In this document: piece after piece, positions 51,580 through 59,044 of the stretch
Layout of the letters: each line of letters starts with the position of its first letter
How positions within the stretch are numbered: the stretch's first letter is position 1
Source of the DNA: Enterococcus casseliflavus NBRC 100478
GTDB taxonomy: Bacteria > Bacillota > Bacilli > Lactobacillales > Enterococcaceae
Assembly: GCF_001544095.1 (NCBI RefSeq)
Contig: NZ_BCPT01000018.1
Span: forward strand, 1 to 64,000
Reading direction: 5' to 3'
DNA length: 64,000 bases
The notes under the pieces: generated by a model
Databases searched by the model: none
What the model was told of the DNA's origin: nothing
The model's input: only the letters and a program-made list of their open reading frames with translations
Translations under genes and position numbers: made by a program

Positions 51580-52422
51580 TCAACGATTTTTTTGCACAAG
51601 TCTGGCAATATGAATCGTTAAATACAAACTTTCGTCACTGGACATTTGATACTGATACTGATTTTCTAATAGCTCAGCGATTTTTTGTACGCATTGATAC
51701 GCATTTCGATACTTCACTTTGACCATAGCCAAAAGATCTTCATCGGTTTCATCCACATGAGTAGTATGGTTTTGCATTCTTGAGACAAAAAATTTCAAAT
51801 GCGTAGTGAAGCGATAAAAATAAACGGACTCTTCATCAAAGGTTGTTTTGAAAAAATATTTAACAATGTTAATAATGTCTTGCATCGTTTGGGTTAGTTC
51901 AGCAATATTGCCTTGGTCACCATTCTCAGTTTGCGCATTGACGAGATGCAGAGCAATAAAGCCAGCTTCGTCATCTGGCAGCTGAATCCCGTAATGTTCT
52001 TTGATTTTCTCTACTGTTTTGCAGCCTATTTGGTACTCATCGGGGAAAAAACGCTTGATATCCCACAATAAGACATTTTTGACTGTCATTCCTTTTTTCG
52101 ATCGTTCAATGGCACAGTGCATGTGATCCGTCAACGAGATGTAAATGGAATCATTGATTGGGGATGACAATTCTCGCCGAGCATACTCAATGATCTCATT
52201 GGATAATTCAAGATATTCCAATGGTAAGTCAGCAAGCAGCTCTTGAAATTGAGATAAGATCGTCTGATTTTCTAAGCGATACACTTTATCGACCGTTTCT
52301 GAAGAAATTTCATCTCCCACTTTTTTCTTAAATGCAATCCCCCGCCCCATAACAATAATCTCGTTTTGACTTTGATCGGTAGTGATCACAACATTATTGT
52401 TTAACACTTTACTGATTTTCAT
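51580..52422 (-). CDS. licT: BglG-family transcriptional antiterminator LicT
   Basis: RNA-binding antiterminator of 280 residues. The N-terminal co-antiterminator domain (about 1-55) binds RAT hairpins; two PTS regulation domains follow with the phospho-histidines in DHMHCAIER, ALHLVNA, TTHLKFF and LTIHIARL. Activity is controlled by phosphorylation from BglP and HPr. It lies 201 bases before bglP, and its own leader holds a RAT and terminator, so expression is autoregulated. Confidence 0.95.
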   Translation of the reverse strand: MKISKVLNNNVVITTDQSQNEIIVMGRGIAFKKKVGDEISSETVDKVYRLENQTILSQFQELLADLPLEYLELSNEIIEYARRELSSPINDSIYISLTDHMHCAIERSKKGMTVKNVLLWDIKRFFPDEYQIGCKTVEKIKEHYGIQLPDDEAGFIALHLVNAQTENGDQGNIAELTQTMQDIINIVKYFFKTTFDEESVYFYRFTTHLKFFVSRMQNHTTHVDETDEDLLAMVKVKYRNAYQCVQKIAELLENQYQYQMSSDESLYLTIHIARLVQKNR

Positions 52423-52500
52423 GTCCTACCCCCACTTACTTTATCATTGCGGATATGGTTCATTGCTTGTCTTTATTGCTGAGCCAACAGTCAACACAGA

Positions 52501-52546
52501 AAAAACCTCATGAAAGCAGCGCAAATACCGCAGCTTCATCAGGTTT
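52501..52546 (-). terminator. Regulated terminator in the licT leader
   Basis: Stem AACCT.ATGAAGC.GC with imperfect complement, then TTTTTT on the minus strand. The 5' arm shares AAACC with the RAT, the classic antitermination arrangement. Confidence 0.85.
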
Positions 52547-52576
52547 AGCTTGTTAAAAATCAACAATCACTATCCA
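52543..52576 (-). promoter_or_regulatory. RAT (ribonucleic antiterminator) before licT
   Basis: Minus-strand sequence starts GGATAGTGATTG and ends AAGCTAAACC, closely matching BglG/LicT RAT structure. Binding of LicT would block the adjoining terminator. Confidence 0.85.
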
Positions 52577-52600
52577 TTAGAACCAGTTTTATTATCTTTA

Positions 52601-52629
52601 TCATAGCAAAGGTAGAAAGCGCTGTCAAT
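52601..52629 (-). promoter_or_regulatory. licT-bglP promoter overlapped by a cre box
   Basis: Minus-strand TTGACA (52624-52629), 17-base spacer, TATGAT (52601-52606) with a TGC extension. The cre TTGACAGCGCTTTCTA (52614-52629) matches 15 of 16 consensus positions and covers the -35 box, predicting CcpA repression. Confidence 0.8.
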
Positions 52630-52744
52630 CGTTGTTCGTTATTTTTACTGACACCTAATACGAATCTATTGATCGTTTCTTAAATACACGAGCGATCAAT
52701 TTTTATTCATTCTTATCTTAGATAAAGACAAAACCCTTAGCGAA
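52630..52744. other. Gap between the licT promoter and the LacI terminator
   Basis: About 115 bases in which I see no gene or recognisable element. Confidence 0.5.
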
Positions 52745-52796
52745 CGAAAAAAACGCTCCCCAAAGACTTGACTGATCAGTCTAATCTTTGGGGAGC
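52745..52796 (-). terminator. Terminator of the LacI-type gene
   Basis: Stem GCTCCCCAAAGA (from 52755) with exact complement ending at 52796; the loop contains the palindrome GACTGATCAGTC. A T-rich tract follows on the minus strand. Confidence 0.88.
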
Positions 52797-52835
52797 CGGC
52801 TATGGTGTCATTTGTTTCTTGTTTTTCAAAAAAAC

Positions 52836-53945
52836 CTAATCATCTTGTTTACGATAATTTTTTTTGATGTAGGGCTGGTTTTCTTGGTTCATACGGATAA
52901 CGATCTTATCAAAACTATTGTCACTCACTTGTGTCGAACCATTCATTTTGATTTTTGGCTGTACTTCGATCACCTTTGGTTTATACTGCATTTTCCCTTT
53001 TGAGATCCGCTTGACTAAGAGTTCAGCAGCTTGCGAACCAATCTCATACGACGGTTTTTCAATCACAGACATTTCATGATGATAAAGTTTGTTCCAGCCT
53101 AAATCATCATAGCCCCCGATCGCAACATCTTCTGGAATCCGTAAACCCAAGCTATAGATCACATGGATCAACGCAAACATCAACTCACTGTTTTCAGCTA
53201 GTATTGCTAAACGATAGCCTTGATTTTTTTTCAACAATTCGTTTAGTGATTCCTTACACGCGTCAAATGCCGCTTGTGTTTCTTCGATCTCAAATGCTAA
53301 TTGTTCAGGATTTCTTACTGCGATTTTAGAACTTTCCAAAAAAAGAGCGAGCTTTTTCTTCCGACTAGGCGTTGTGAGCGGTGGTGTAAAGTAAGCGACT
53401 CGATCAAAGCCTTCTGAATAAATACGTTGAATCATCTCGGCCGTCGCTTTTTCATTATCAACGATGACTGTATCAATCATCACTTCTTCGATCGTGCAAT
53501 CAGCCAGCACGATCTTGACCTTTTGCTCAGTCAAGCTTTTCACGAATGCTTCGTCCTGATTCGACGACAGAATCAGCCCTTCCACTTGACGGTCGATCAA
53601 CGCTTGAATTTGATCCTGCTGAGAAATATTTTTGTGATCGGTTTCAACAAGAATCACCTGAAAAGATTTTCGTATACAATAATCATTGACGCCTCGAACT
53701 AAAGCTGCTACTTCCGGGATCATGATATTGCTGACAACGATGCCGATCAATCCCGTTTTATTGTTTTTCAACCCCTGTGCTAGCGCATTTGGACGGTATT
53801 CAAGCTCTTCGATCACTTCTTCGATGCGCTTTTTTGTCTCTGCTGACATAAATTCATATTTGCCATTCAAATATCTAGAAACGGTGGTTTTTGAAACATT
53901 TGCTTTTTCTGACACCATCTTAATGGTGATTTTCTCATTTGCCAT
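52836..53945 (-). CDS. LacI-family transcriptional regulator
   Basis: Repressor-type protein of 369 residues. The N-terminal helix-turn-helix (MVSEKANVSKTTVSRYLNGK) and hinge EYRPNALAQGL are followed by a periplasmic-binding-protein-like ligand domain. It is about 35 residues longer than most LacI members, with a basic C-terminal extension after the usual end. It has its own promoter downstream of the hydantoinase-like operon. Its most likely targets are the GTTAACCGGTTAAC sites in that operon's leader, which is inference from proximity and symmetry. Confidence 0.9.
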   Translation of the reverse strand: MANEKITIKMVSEKANVSKTTVSRYLNGKYEFMSAETKKRIEEVIEELEYRPNALAQGLKNNKTGLIGIVVSNIMIPEVAALVRGVNDYCIRKSFQVILVETDHKNISQQDQIQALIDRQVEGLILSSNQDEAFVKSLTEQKVKIVLADCTIEEVMIDTVIVDNEKATAEMIQRIYSEGFDRVAYFTPPLTTPSRKKKLALFLESSKIAVRNPEQLAFEIEETQAAFDACKESLNELLKKNQGYRLAILAENSELMFALIHVIYSLGLRIPEDVAIGGYDDLGWNKLYHHEMSVIEKPSYEIGSQAAELLVKRISKGKMQYKPKVIEVQPKIKMNGSTQVSDNSFDKIVIRMNQENQPYIKKNYRKQDD

Positions 53946-53977
53946 TCAATCCACGCCTTGCTTTTTGCTGTTGGTCA

Positions 53978-53986
53978 ATTATATCA
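53978..53986 (-). promoter_or_regulatory. Extended -10 promoter of the LacI-type gene
   Basis: Minus-strand TGATATAAT lies 33 bases before the start; no good -35 box. Confidence 0.45.
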
Positions 53987-54093
53987 TGGAACCCTTGAAA
54001 AATGAACAAGGACCGATTTCGTTCCACATGGACTGTCCTATCTCAATAGTGACGGATCGTAAAGAAGCCGGTAAGTGAGCGATTTTCAAAGAA

Positions 54094-54828
54094 CTAGCCC
54101 ATTGCTTCAATGTGGCGCATTTCTTGCTGCACGACTTCATATATACTTTTTGAAAAGTCGACTTCCAACGGATAAGAAAGCAAAATATCTAACATTTGAG
54201 GCACAAAGTCTGTCTCACACAGTTCTTTTGCAAAGGCCATCGCCGCAATTTCCGAAGCACAACCAACCGTTGAACGATGCTCGTAGGAAAAAAAGCGCCA
54301 CAGTGGAATCGTTTTGGTGATATGGTACATCGTTGGCCCATGTTGCTCTTCTAAATAGTGAAAAATTTCATGAGCGATCAAGACTCCTCGGATAACTTCT
54401 GGTTTAGGCAATATTTGCGAAGATCGAGTCAGCTCGGTGTAAGCAGCAATGGGTTCAGTGATCAATTCAATGGAGCGCTCCATGATAAACTGCGCAAAGA
54501 CCATACGAAACTTCGTCGGTTTTCCAGATCTTTCCGTAATCGTTAAACCAAGCTTATTCGCCAAGTACCAGGCACGATCTGCCTTTTCCTGTTTTTTTAA
54601 ATCAAACTGGTCGAGCATTTTTTGCGCCCATGTTCTACCACATAAAATGGCTTCTTCAATGATTTCGTTTTTTTCCTCTTCACTCACTTTATTACGCAGC
54701 ATCTCGCGGGTAAACTCAAATACTCCCCAACTGAATTCGTTGATGGGCATGAGCTGTTCATACCACGTTTCTAACAATACCAGATCAACCGTATGTTGCT
54801 GTTTTAAGAAAAACCTCTGCTTGATCAT
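54094..54828 (-). CDS. Unknown HExxH protein, putative gluzincin-like metalloprotein
   Basis: A soluble, largely helical protein of 244 residues that I do not recognise. It has an HExxH zinc-protease motif, His153-Glu154 and His157 in AHEIFHYLE, and 36 residues later SEIAAMAFAKEL with Glu193, which resembles the third zinc ligand of ImmA/IrrE-like gluzincins. No signal peptide or membrane helix is evident. Its ATG overlaps the stop of the hydantoinase-like gene by four bases (ATGA), so the two are translationally coupled. Last gene of that operon. Protease, amidase or structural role cannot be separated by reading. Confidence 0.8.
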   Translation of the reverse strand: MIKQRFFLKQQHTVDLVLLETWYEQLMPINEFSWGVFEFTREMLRNKVSEEEKNEIIEEAILCGRTWAQKMLDQFDLKKQEKADRAWYLANKLGLTITERSGKPTKFRMVFAQFIMERSIELITEPIAAYTELTRSSQILPKPEVIRGVLIAHEIFHYLEEQHGPTMYHITKTIPLWRFFSYEHRSTVGCASEIAAMAFAKELCETDFVPQMLDILLSYPLEVDFSKSIYEVVQQEMRHIEAMG

Positions 54829-56375
54829 AGGGAATTTGCCGCCAGAACCATCACTTCTTCATTTGGATCTAAAGTCGACATTTCGATATCGATCAACAAC
54901 ATCAATGCCTCCAAATCGTTTACTGAAAAATCCATCACCCGTGGTCCGGCACAAATATAGAAATCTGGACGCAAAATCACTTCTGTCTGATAGATCGCCA
55001 AGTCATCCCACAGTTGCTCGACTGCTTGCACATAATTCTCCGCGGTTGTTTTGATGACCTTCCCTGAAGCTCGTTGTACTTTAATAAAGCCTTTTTTATC
55101 AAGAATTCGAATTGCCGGATTGTCTCCTGAAGAAACACGGGTTCCAAACACATAAAAATGCGAGCTTTTCTCTAAAAGATCAATTTCGTTGGTAGGTAGC
55201 CCCAAATCGCTTGCTGCTAATTCTTGGGCTTCCTCGACGGTCGCCTCTGCTAAAAGATCCGTCGTCTTGACTTCGGTGGAACCAGTCGCAATGGCTGTGA
55301 CTTTAGATGTTTGAGGATCGATTTCGATAAAGACTTCCACACTTTCTGGGGTAGCCCCACTCTCAATGGCTTTATTGATAGCCTCTGTTTTGATTGATCG
55401 CAAGTCTTCTTTCGAAGGGGAAGGAATGATCCGTTCAACAACATCTCGCACCATCGCTAGGGCGACGCCAATTGAGGAAATCACCTCAGCATTCTCCGGA
55501 ATCGAATATTTTACGCCCATTTTTTCTGACAAGTAGATAATTAATGACGAAGCGCCGCCACCCACTCCTACTAATGAAATTTGGCTTTTTTCTAATTTGT
55601 ATTTTTCTGCTAAAGCCAAAATGACTGGCTCTAATTTTGCATAAGAACGCTCCATGATTTGTGTCGCGATATCTTCGATCGTCGTGCCACAATAATCCGC
55701 TAATACGCCCATCGCTTTTCGAGCCGCTTCGATATTCCCATAAGAAAAATGTTCCGGTTTGATCAAGCCCAACACATTCGCTGCACACGAATTGGTGATA
55801 GTTACCCGCTCACCATTATCAAATTTGATCGCAACATAATCCGCAGGATCTCCTTCTTTCGGACTAAAGAATTCCACCTCTCCTCCTGTCCAATTGGTTG
55901 GATCAGAGTAGACTGCGTAGTCCAGACCGGCAATATGAGCAGATCGAGGTCCTACATCTACCACTCCATTAGCAGTTGCTCGAATCATGGAACCCCCTGC
56001 ACAACCCGTGATCCGAACATCCAAACTGGAAATGTATGTTTCATGTCCGCCAACGACAGAATAGTCGATCGCTGGCCGTCCGTTTTTTATGACACCGATA
56101 TTGGTGGTTGTGCCGCCTACTTCAAAATACACACCATTTGATGCTCGTAAATACATCAGTGAACCCATTACTGAAGCTGCTGGACCCGAGAGCATAGTCA
56201 GAACTGGTCGCTTTTTCATCTCAGCAATTTCCATAACCCCACCATCGCCGCGCATGATCATTAAGGGTACATCTACTCCCGACTCCTTCACAGAGACTTC
56301 CGTTGAATTTGCGACAGATAACATTTTAGGTAAAATGCTTGCATTGATAGTGGCCGTTCGTGTTCTTCTGGTCAA
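54825..56375 (-). pseudogene. Hydantoinase/oxoprolinase-family gene, 3' part after an in-frame TGA
   Basis: These 516 codons carry the second nucleotide-binding subdomain of a HyuA-like ASKHA ATPase: GGTTTNIGVI, MLSGPAASVMG, the VGVGGGASSL motif and an RTRTATINASILPKM segment at the start. They continue in frame with the preceding 5' part after a single TGA (56376-56378). TTG follows the stop directly but there is no ribosome binding site before it, so independent initiation is unlikely. Either the gene is inactivated, the stop is read through, or the base is an assembly error. Without the 5' part the ATPase fold is incomplete. Confidence 0.75.
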
Positions 56376-56954
56376 TCAGTAAAGTTTCGTGATATCCGAA
56401 GCAACGGTACAGGGAATTCCTTTTTCTGTACAAACTTCCATCACTAGATTCTCAGCATCATTATTATCTACTCCAAAAGCCATACTAGCGACGATCACTT
56501 CTGATCCTTGCCTCACTAAATCATCGATCATCTCTTCCACACTCACTTTATTCATTCCTTTGAGTTTTGAGAAGGCATTGATGATCTTAATGGATCGCTG
56601 ATTCCCTAACACGATATCGGCAATTTTTAATTGACGCTTTGCCAGAAACCCTTCGAAACCACCACGAGCCATACCGAAAACACCAATGTCAGCCACATCC
56701 CCTTCAATCAACGCGTTCGTGGCTTGGGTGGTTGAATGAGCAACAAAAATCACACTTTTTGGGTCAATATCATTTTCTTTCATACAATTTTGAAAACTCT
56801 CAACAACGCCAGCAGCTACCCCTCGTTCATGATCATGGGTGGTCTTCACGCTGGATTTTCCTATGATCTCGTGAGTCAGATTATCGATAGCGACAGCTTT
56901 TGTATGGGTACCGCCTACATCGATCCCCATTCTAACTTTTCTTAATTCACTCAT
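56376..56954 (-). pseudogene. Hydantoinase/oxoprolinase-family gene, 5' part ending at in-frame TGA
   Basis: The 192-residue product has the N-terminal ASKHA phosphate loop GIDVGGTHTKAVAID, and AHSTTQATNALIEGDVADIG, hallmarks of HyuA/oxoprolinase proteins. It stops at ITKLY-TGA where relatives usually continue with Gly before an (L/Y)xxRTRTAxxNA segment; that segment follows in the same frame. GGA to TGA by one base change would explain it. Start at 56954 has AGGAGG nine bases upstream. Together both parts would encode about 709 residues, a normal solo HyuA length. No HyuB partner gene is present. Confidence 0.78.
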
Positions 56955-57016
56955 TTCCACTTTCCTCCTACATCCATAGTTGCATGATTTATTGATTAGC
57001 TACGTTTTTTCATCGA

Positions 57017-58369
57017 CTAGTTATTCAATCCGAACAAAATGAGCGCAATGATACACAGGATCGCACTAGAAAGCCACCCAGCTGGTATCGAAAACTTCAT
57101 GAAATCTTTAGAACCAACTTTATAATGTCCTAGCCCCCATGCTACCCATGACTGAGTAATATCCAAATGCTGAGGAGCGATCGTGACCACAGCGAAAAGT
57201 GGAAAAATGAATGCCAGATCCCAATTTGTGGCAGCTAAGATCACTGCCGCTACTGCGCCTCCTGATCCCACTAAGTTCAAAGGACCACGGAAGAAACCAA
57301 GGGGTGCTAAGATGGCAAATAAGATCGCAAGAGCCACGGTACTATGAGGAACTAGACCGCCAACGATTGGTTCAAAGAAAGGAACCGCGAGACTTGCAGC
57401 TGAATTAAACATAGCCAGTACTAATAAGAAACCTACCAGGGGCGCAACATCGACAGCACCATCTGCAAATTGTTTAGCTAACATGCGGCAAATATTTACG
57501 AAACCACCTTTTAATTTTCCGCAAGTCAGTAAGGCGTACAAAGCTGCCAGAATAAATGCAGGAATAATAGGAAACTCAGCAAACACAACGAGTAAGACTG
57601 GTGCGATCACAGCCACCCAAGAATACCAAGGAGCATCGCCTGAAGTTGCACCAGGTGTGGAAGCCCACGCTTTGACTTTTGATGATTTCGCACGACTTAA
57701 AGCAATATTGGCAAAAACCAATGTCACAAGTAAGGAAACGACTAGTGCGATCATACCGAATGTGAAATAGTCGGAAAACCCATATTCCATCATGGATTGA
57801 CTTCCTTCAGGTTGTAATGCTGCTAAAATACCTTGGTATTGCACAAAATTTGTTACATTGGCAAAAATTCCCGCCATGATAGAACCCATAAAAGCGAATA
57901 AAGCGATCGCTGTTGGAATACCCAACGCTTGCAAAATCGGCATAACGATCACTGCGATAGAGATTACAGGACCAATGCCCGTCATGGAAGTGAAACATAA
58001 GGCAGTAACAGTACATAAAAGGGTCATGGTGATCCGTGGTTTATCTCCACCAAGCTCAACAACCTTCCGAATCAGCGTTGCTGCGATCCCTGTATCCATC
58101 AAAATCCGACCAAAGAAGGAACCGAAGAAAATATTGACCAGAATCGAACTAGCAAAACCGGCGGGTCCTGTTTGATAAATGTTCGTGATCGTATCGACAA
58201 AATTCAAAGCTGTTAAATCCGGACTCAACGCATTGCCAATAAAAGCTAAAACGGTCCAAAGTGTTGCCATAACGAAGAAACCTACCATCAGGTTGAACCC
58301 TTTGACGCAGTACCAAACCATTCCTAAGAAAGAAACGATCATTAAAATACCAATTATAATTTCTACCAT
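57017..58369 (-). CDS. Putative secondary transporter (ion-transporter superfamily like)
   Basis: Polytopic membrane protein of 450 residues with about eleven or twelve hydrophobic segments and paired Gly/Pro-rich loops (SMTGIGPVISIAVIVMPIL, LAPLGFFRGPLNLVGSGGA) like those of CitMHS/GntP/NhaC-type carriers. I cannot name the family with certainty. GAGGG precedes the ATG. It is the first gene of the operon with the hydantoinase-like gene and HExxH protein, and probably imports their substrate, such as a cyclic amide or organic acid; that is inference. Confidence 0.8.
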   Translation of the reverse strand: MVEIIIGILMIVSFLGMVWYCVKGFNLMVGFFVMATLWTVLAFIGNALSPDLTALNFVDTITNIYQTGPAGFASSILVNIFFGSFFGRILMDTGIAATLIRKVVELGGDKPRITMTLLCTVTALCFTSMTGIGPVISIAVIVMPILQALGIPTAIALFAFMGSIMAGIFANVTNFVQYQGILAALQPEGSQSMMEYGFSDYFTFGMIALVVSLLVTLVFANIALSRAKSSKVKAWASTPGATSGDAPWYSWVAVIAPVLLVVFAEFPIIPAFILAALYALLTCGKLKGGFVNICRMLAKQFADGAVDVAPLVGFLLVLAMFNSAASLAVPFFEPIVGGLVPHSTVALAILFAILAPLGFFRGPLNLVGSGGAVAAVILAATNWDLAFIFPLFAVVTIAPQHLDITQSWVAWGLGHYKVGSKDFMKFSIPAGWLSSAILCIIALILFGLNN

Positions 58370-58447
58370 AAATTTTCCCTCATCTTTCCATTTGAACTAT
58401 TTTTTGTTCATAGATCGTGTTGCAAGTTTCTACGTTTGCTACTTTCC

Positions 58448-58510
58448 CTATTCTCGCTGAATGCGACCTTTGTCATGAAAAAAACGGCTAAACTTGTGAC
58501 CATTCCCCAC
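58448..58510 (-). CDS. Possible 20-residue leader peptide
   Basis: A GTG-started frame of 20 codons with a perfect AGGAGG nine bases upstream (58520-58525), placed right after the operator pair. The product is basic with several aromatic residues and has no recognised match. It may be only a fortuitous frame. Confidence 0.25.
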   Translation of the reverse strand: MGNGHKFSRFFHDKGRIQRE

Positions 58511-58533
58511 GTTTGTTTTCCTCCTCTTTTTTT

Positions 58534-58560
58534 GTTAACCGTTTTAGTTAACCGGTTAAC
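58534..58560. promoter_or_regulatory. Tandem LacI-type operators
   Basis: GTTAACCGGTTAAC (58547-58560) is a perfect 14-base palindrome with the central CG typical of LacI-family sites. The adjacent 58534-58547 matches it at 11 of 14 positions. Confidence 0.65.
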
Positions 58561-58925
58561 AAAGAATTTAAAAAAATAAAACAACGAATGATTTCTCGTG
58601 TTTATCCACTCGACTATCTTTGAGCTCTCAATACATTCCTTTTCGCCCCCTTCTCGATGGGACAGCCATTATTCCAATCACCCTCCACAATCCTCTCTCG
58701 TTGGTTGGGTTCTTCGTAAAAAATAGGCTCAGGATACTTGCCTTTTGCTTAGAGCAGCTTCCCTCCTATATCTAATCTATAATTTGATCCTCCTATTTGC
58801 GCAACATTTCACATAGAGCTCCTCTGCCACTCGCTTGACTGCACGTGATTCCTAATCATAACCGAAAGGTCTCGCGACCGTTTAATCCGTTTGTATGTCT
58901 AGGAACTAGTTGCTTGAATGTCTAC

Positions 58926-58954
58926 ATGATAGCAAATGATGAAAACGCTATCAA
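58926..58954 (-). promoter_or_regulatory. Promoter with overlapping perfect cre, transporter-hydantoinase operon
   Basis: Minus-strand TTGATA (58949-58954), 17-base spacer, TATCAT (58926-58931) with TGC extension. The cre ATGAAAACGCTATCAA (58939-58954) fits all 16 consensus positions and covers the -35 box, predicting CcpA repression. Confidence 0.75.
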
Positions 58955-58997
58955 TCACAAATAGAAATTTTTTCCTCCATTTGTTCAATTTATACAA

Positions 58998-59038
58998 AAT
59001 AGACCTTAAAATACCTAGGTGGTATTTTAAGGTCTATT
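58998..59038 (-). terminator. Hairpin after the efrAB-like operon
   Basis: Perfect 18-base-pair stem (58998-59015 with 59021-59038) directly after the transporter stop. The following minus-strand sequence, TTTTGTA, is a weak T tract. Confidence 0.65.
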
Positions 59039-59044
59039 GGTCGT

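Larger units (their letters stand above)
58370..58919 (-). other. Long (about 550-base) leader of the transporter-hydantoinase operon
   Basis: This gap holds no annotated gene. It runs from the presumed transcription start to the transporter ATG. It contains a closing stem GTTCCTA/TAGGAAT around a GNRA-capped hairpin GGTC-GCGA-GACC (58849-58906), several AGGAGG-like motifs, tandem palindromic operators and a possible 20-codon open frame. It fits no riboswitch class I know by eye. Confidence 0.5.

Noticed and set aside
56376-56378. Selenocysteine insertion at the in-frame TGA of the hydantoinase-like gene
   Set aside because: Relatives carry Gly rather than Cys or Sec here, and no convincing bacterial SECIS hairpin follows the codon by eye. 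A nonsense change or sequence error is simpler.
58179-58460. Plus-strand open frame opposite the transporter start
   Set aside because: It runs antisense to the transporter gene, has low-complexity Lys/Ile-rich sequence and no ribosome binding site.
58998-59038. Perfect 18-base-pair inverted repeat as a transposon end or attachment site
   Set aside because: It is directly after an operon stop, no transposase or target duplication is nearby, and a hairpin terminator role is sufficient.
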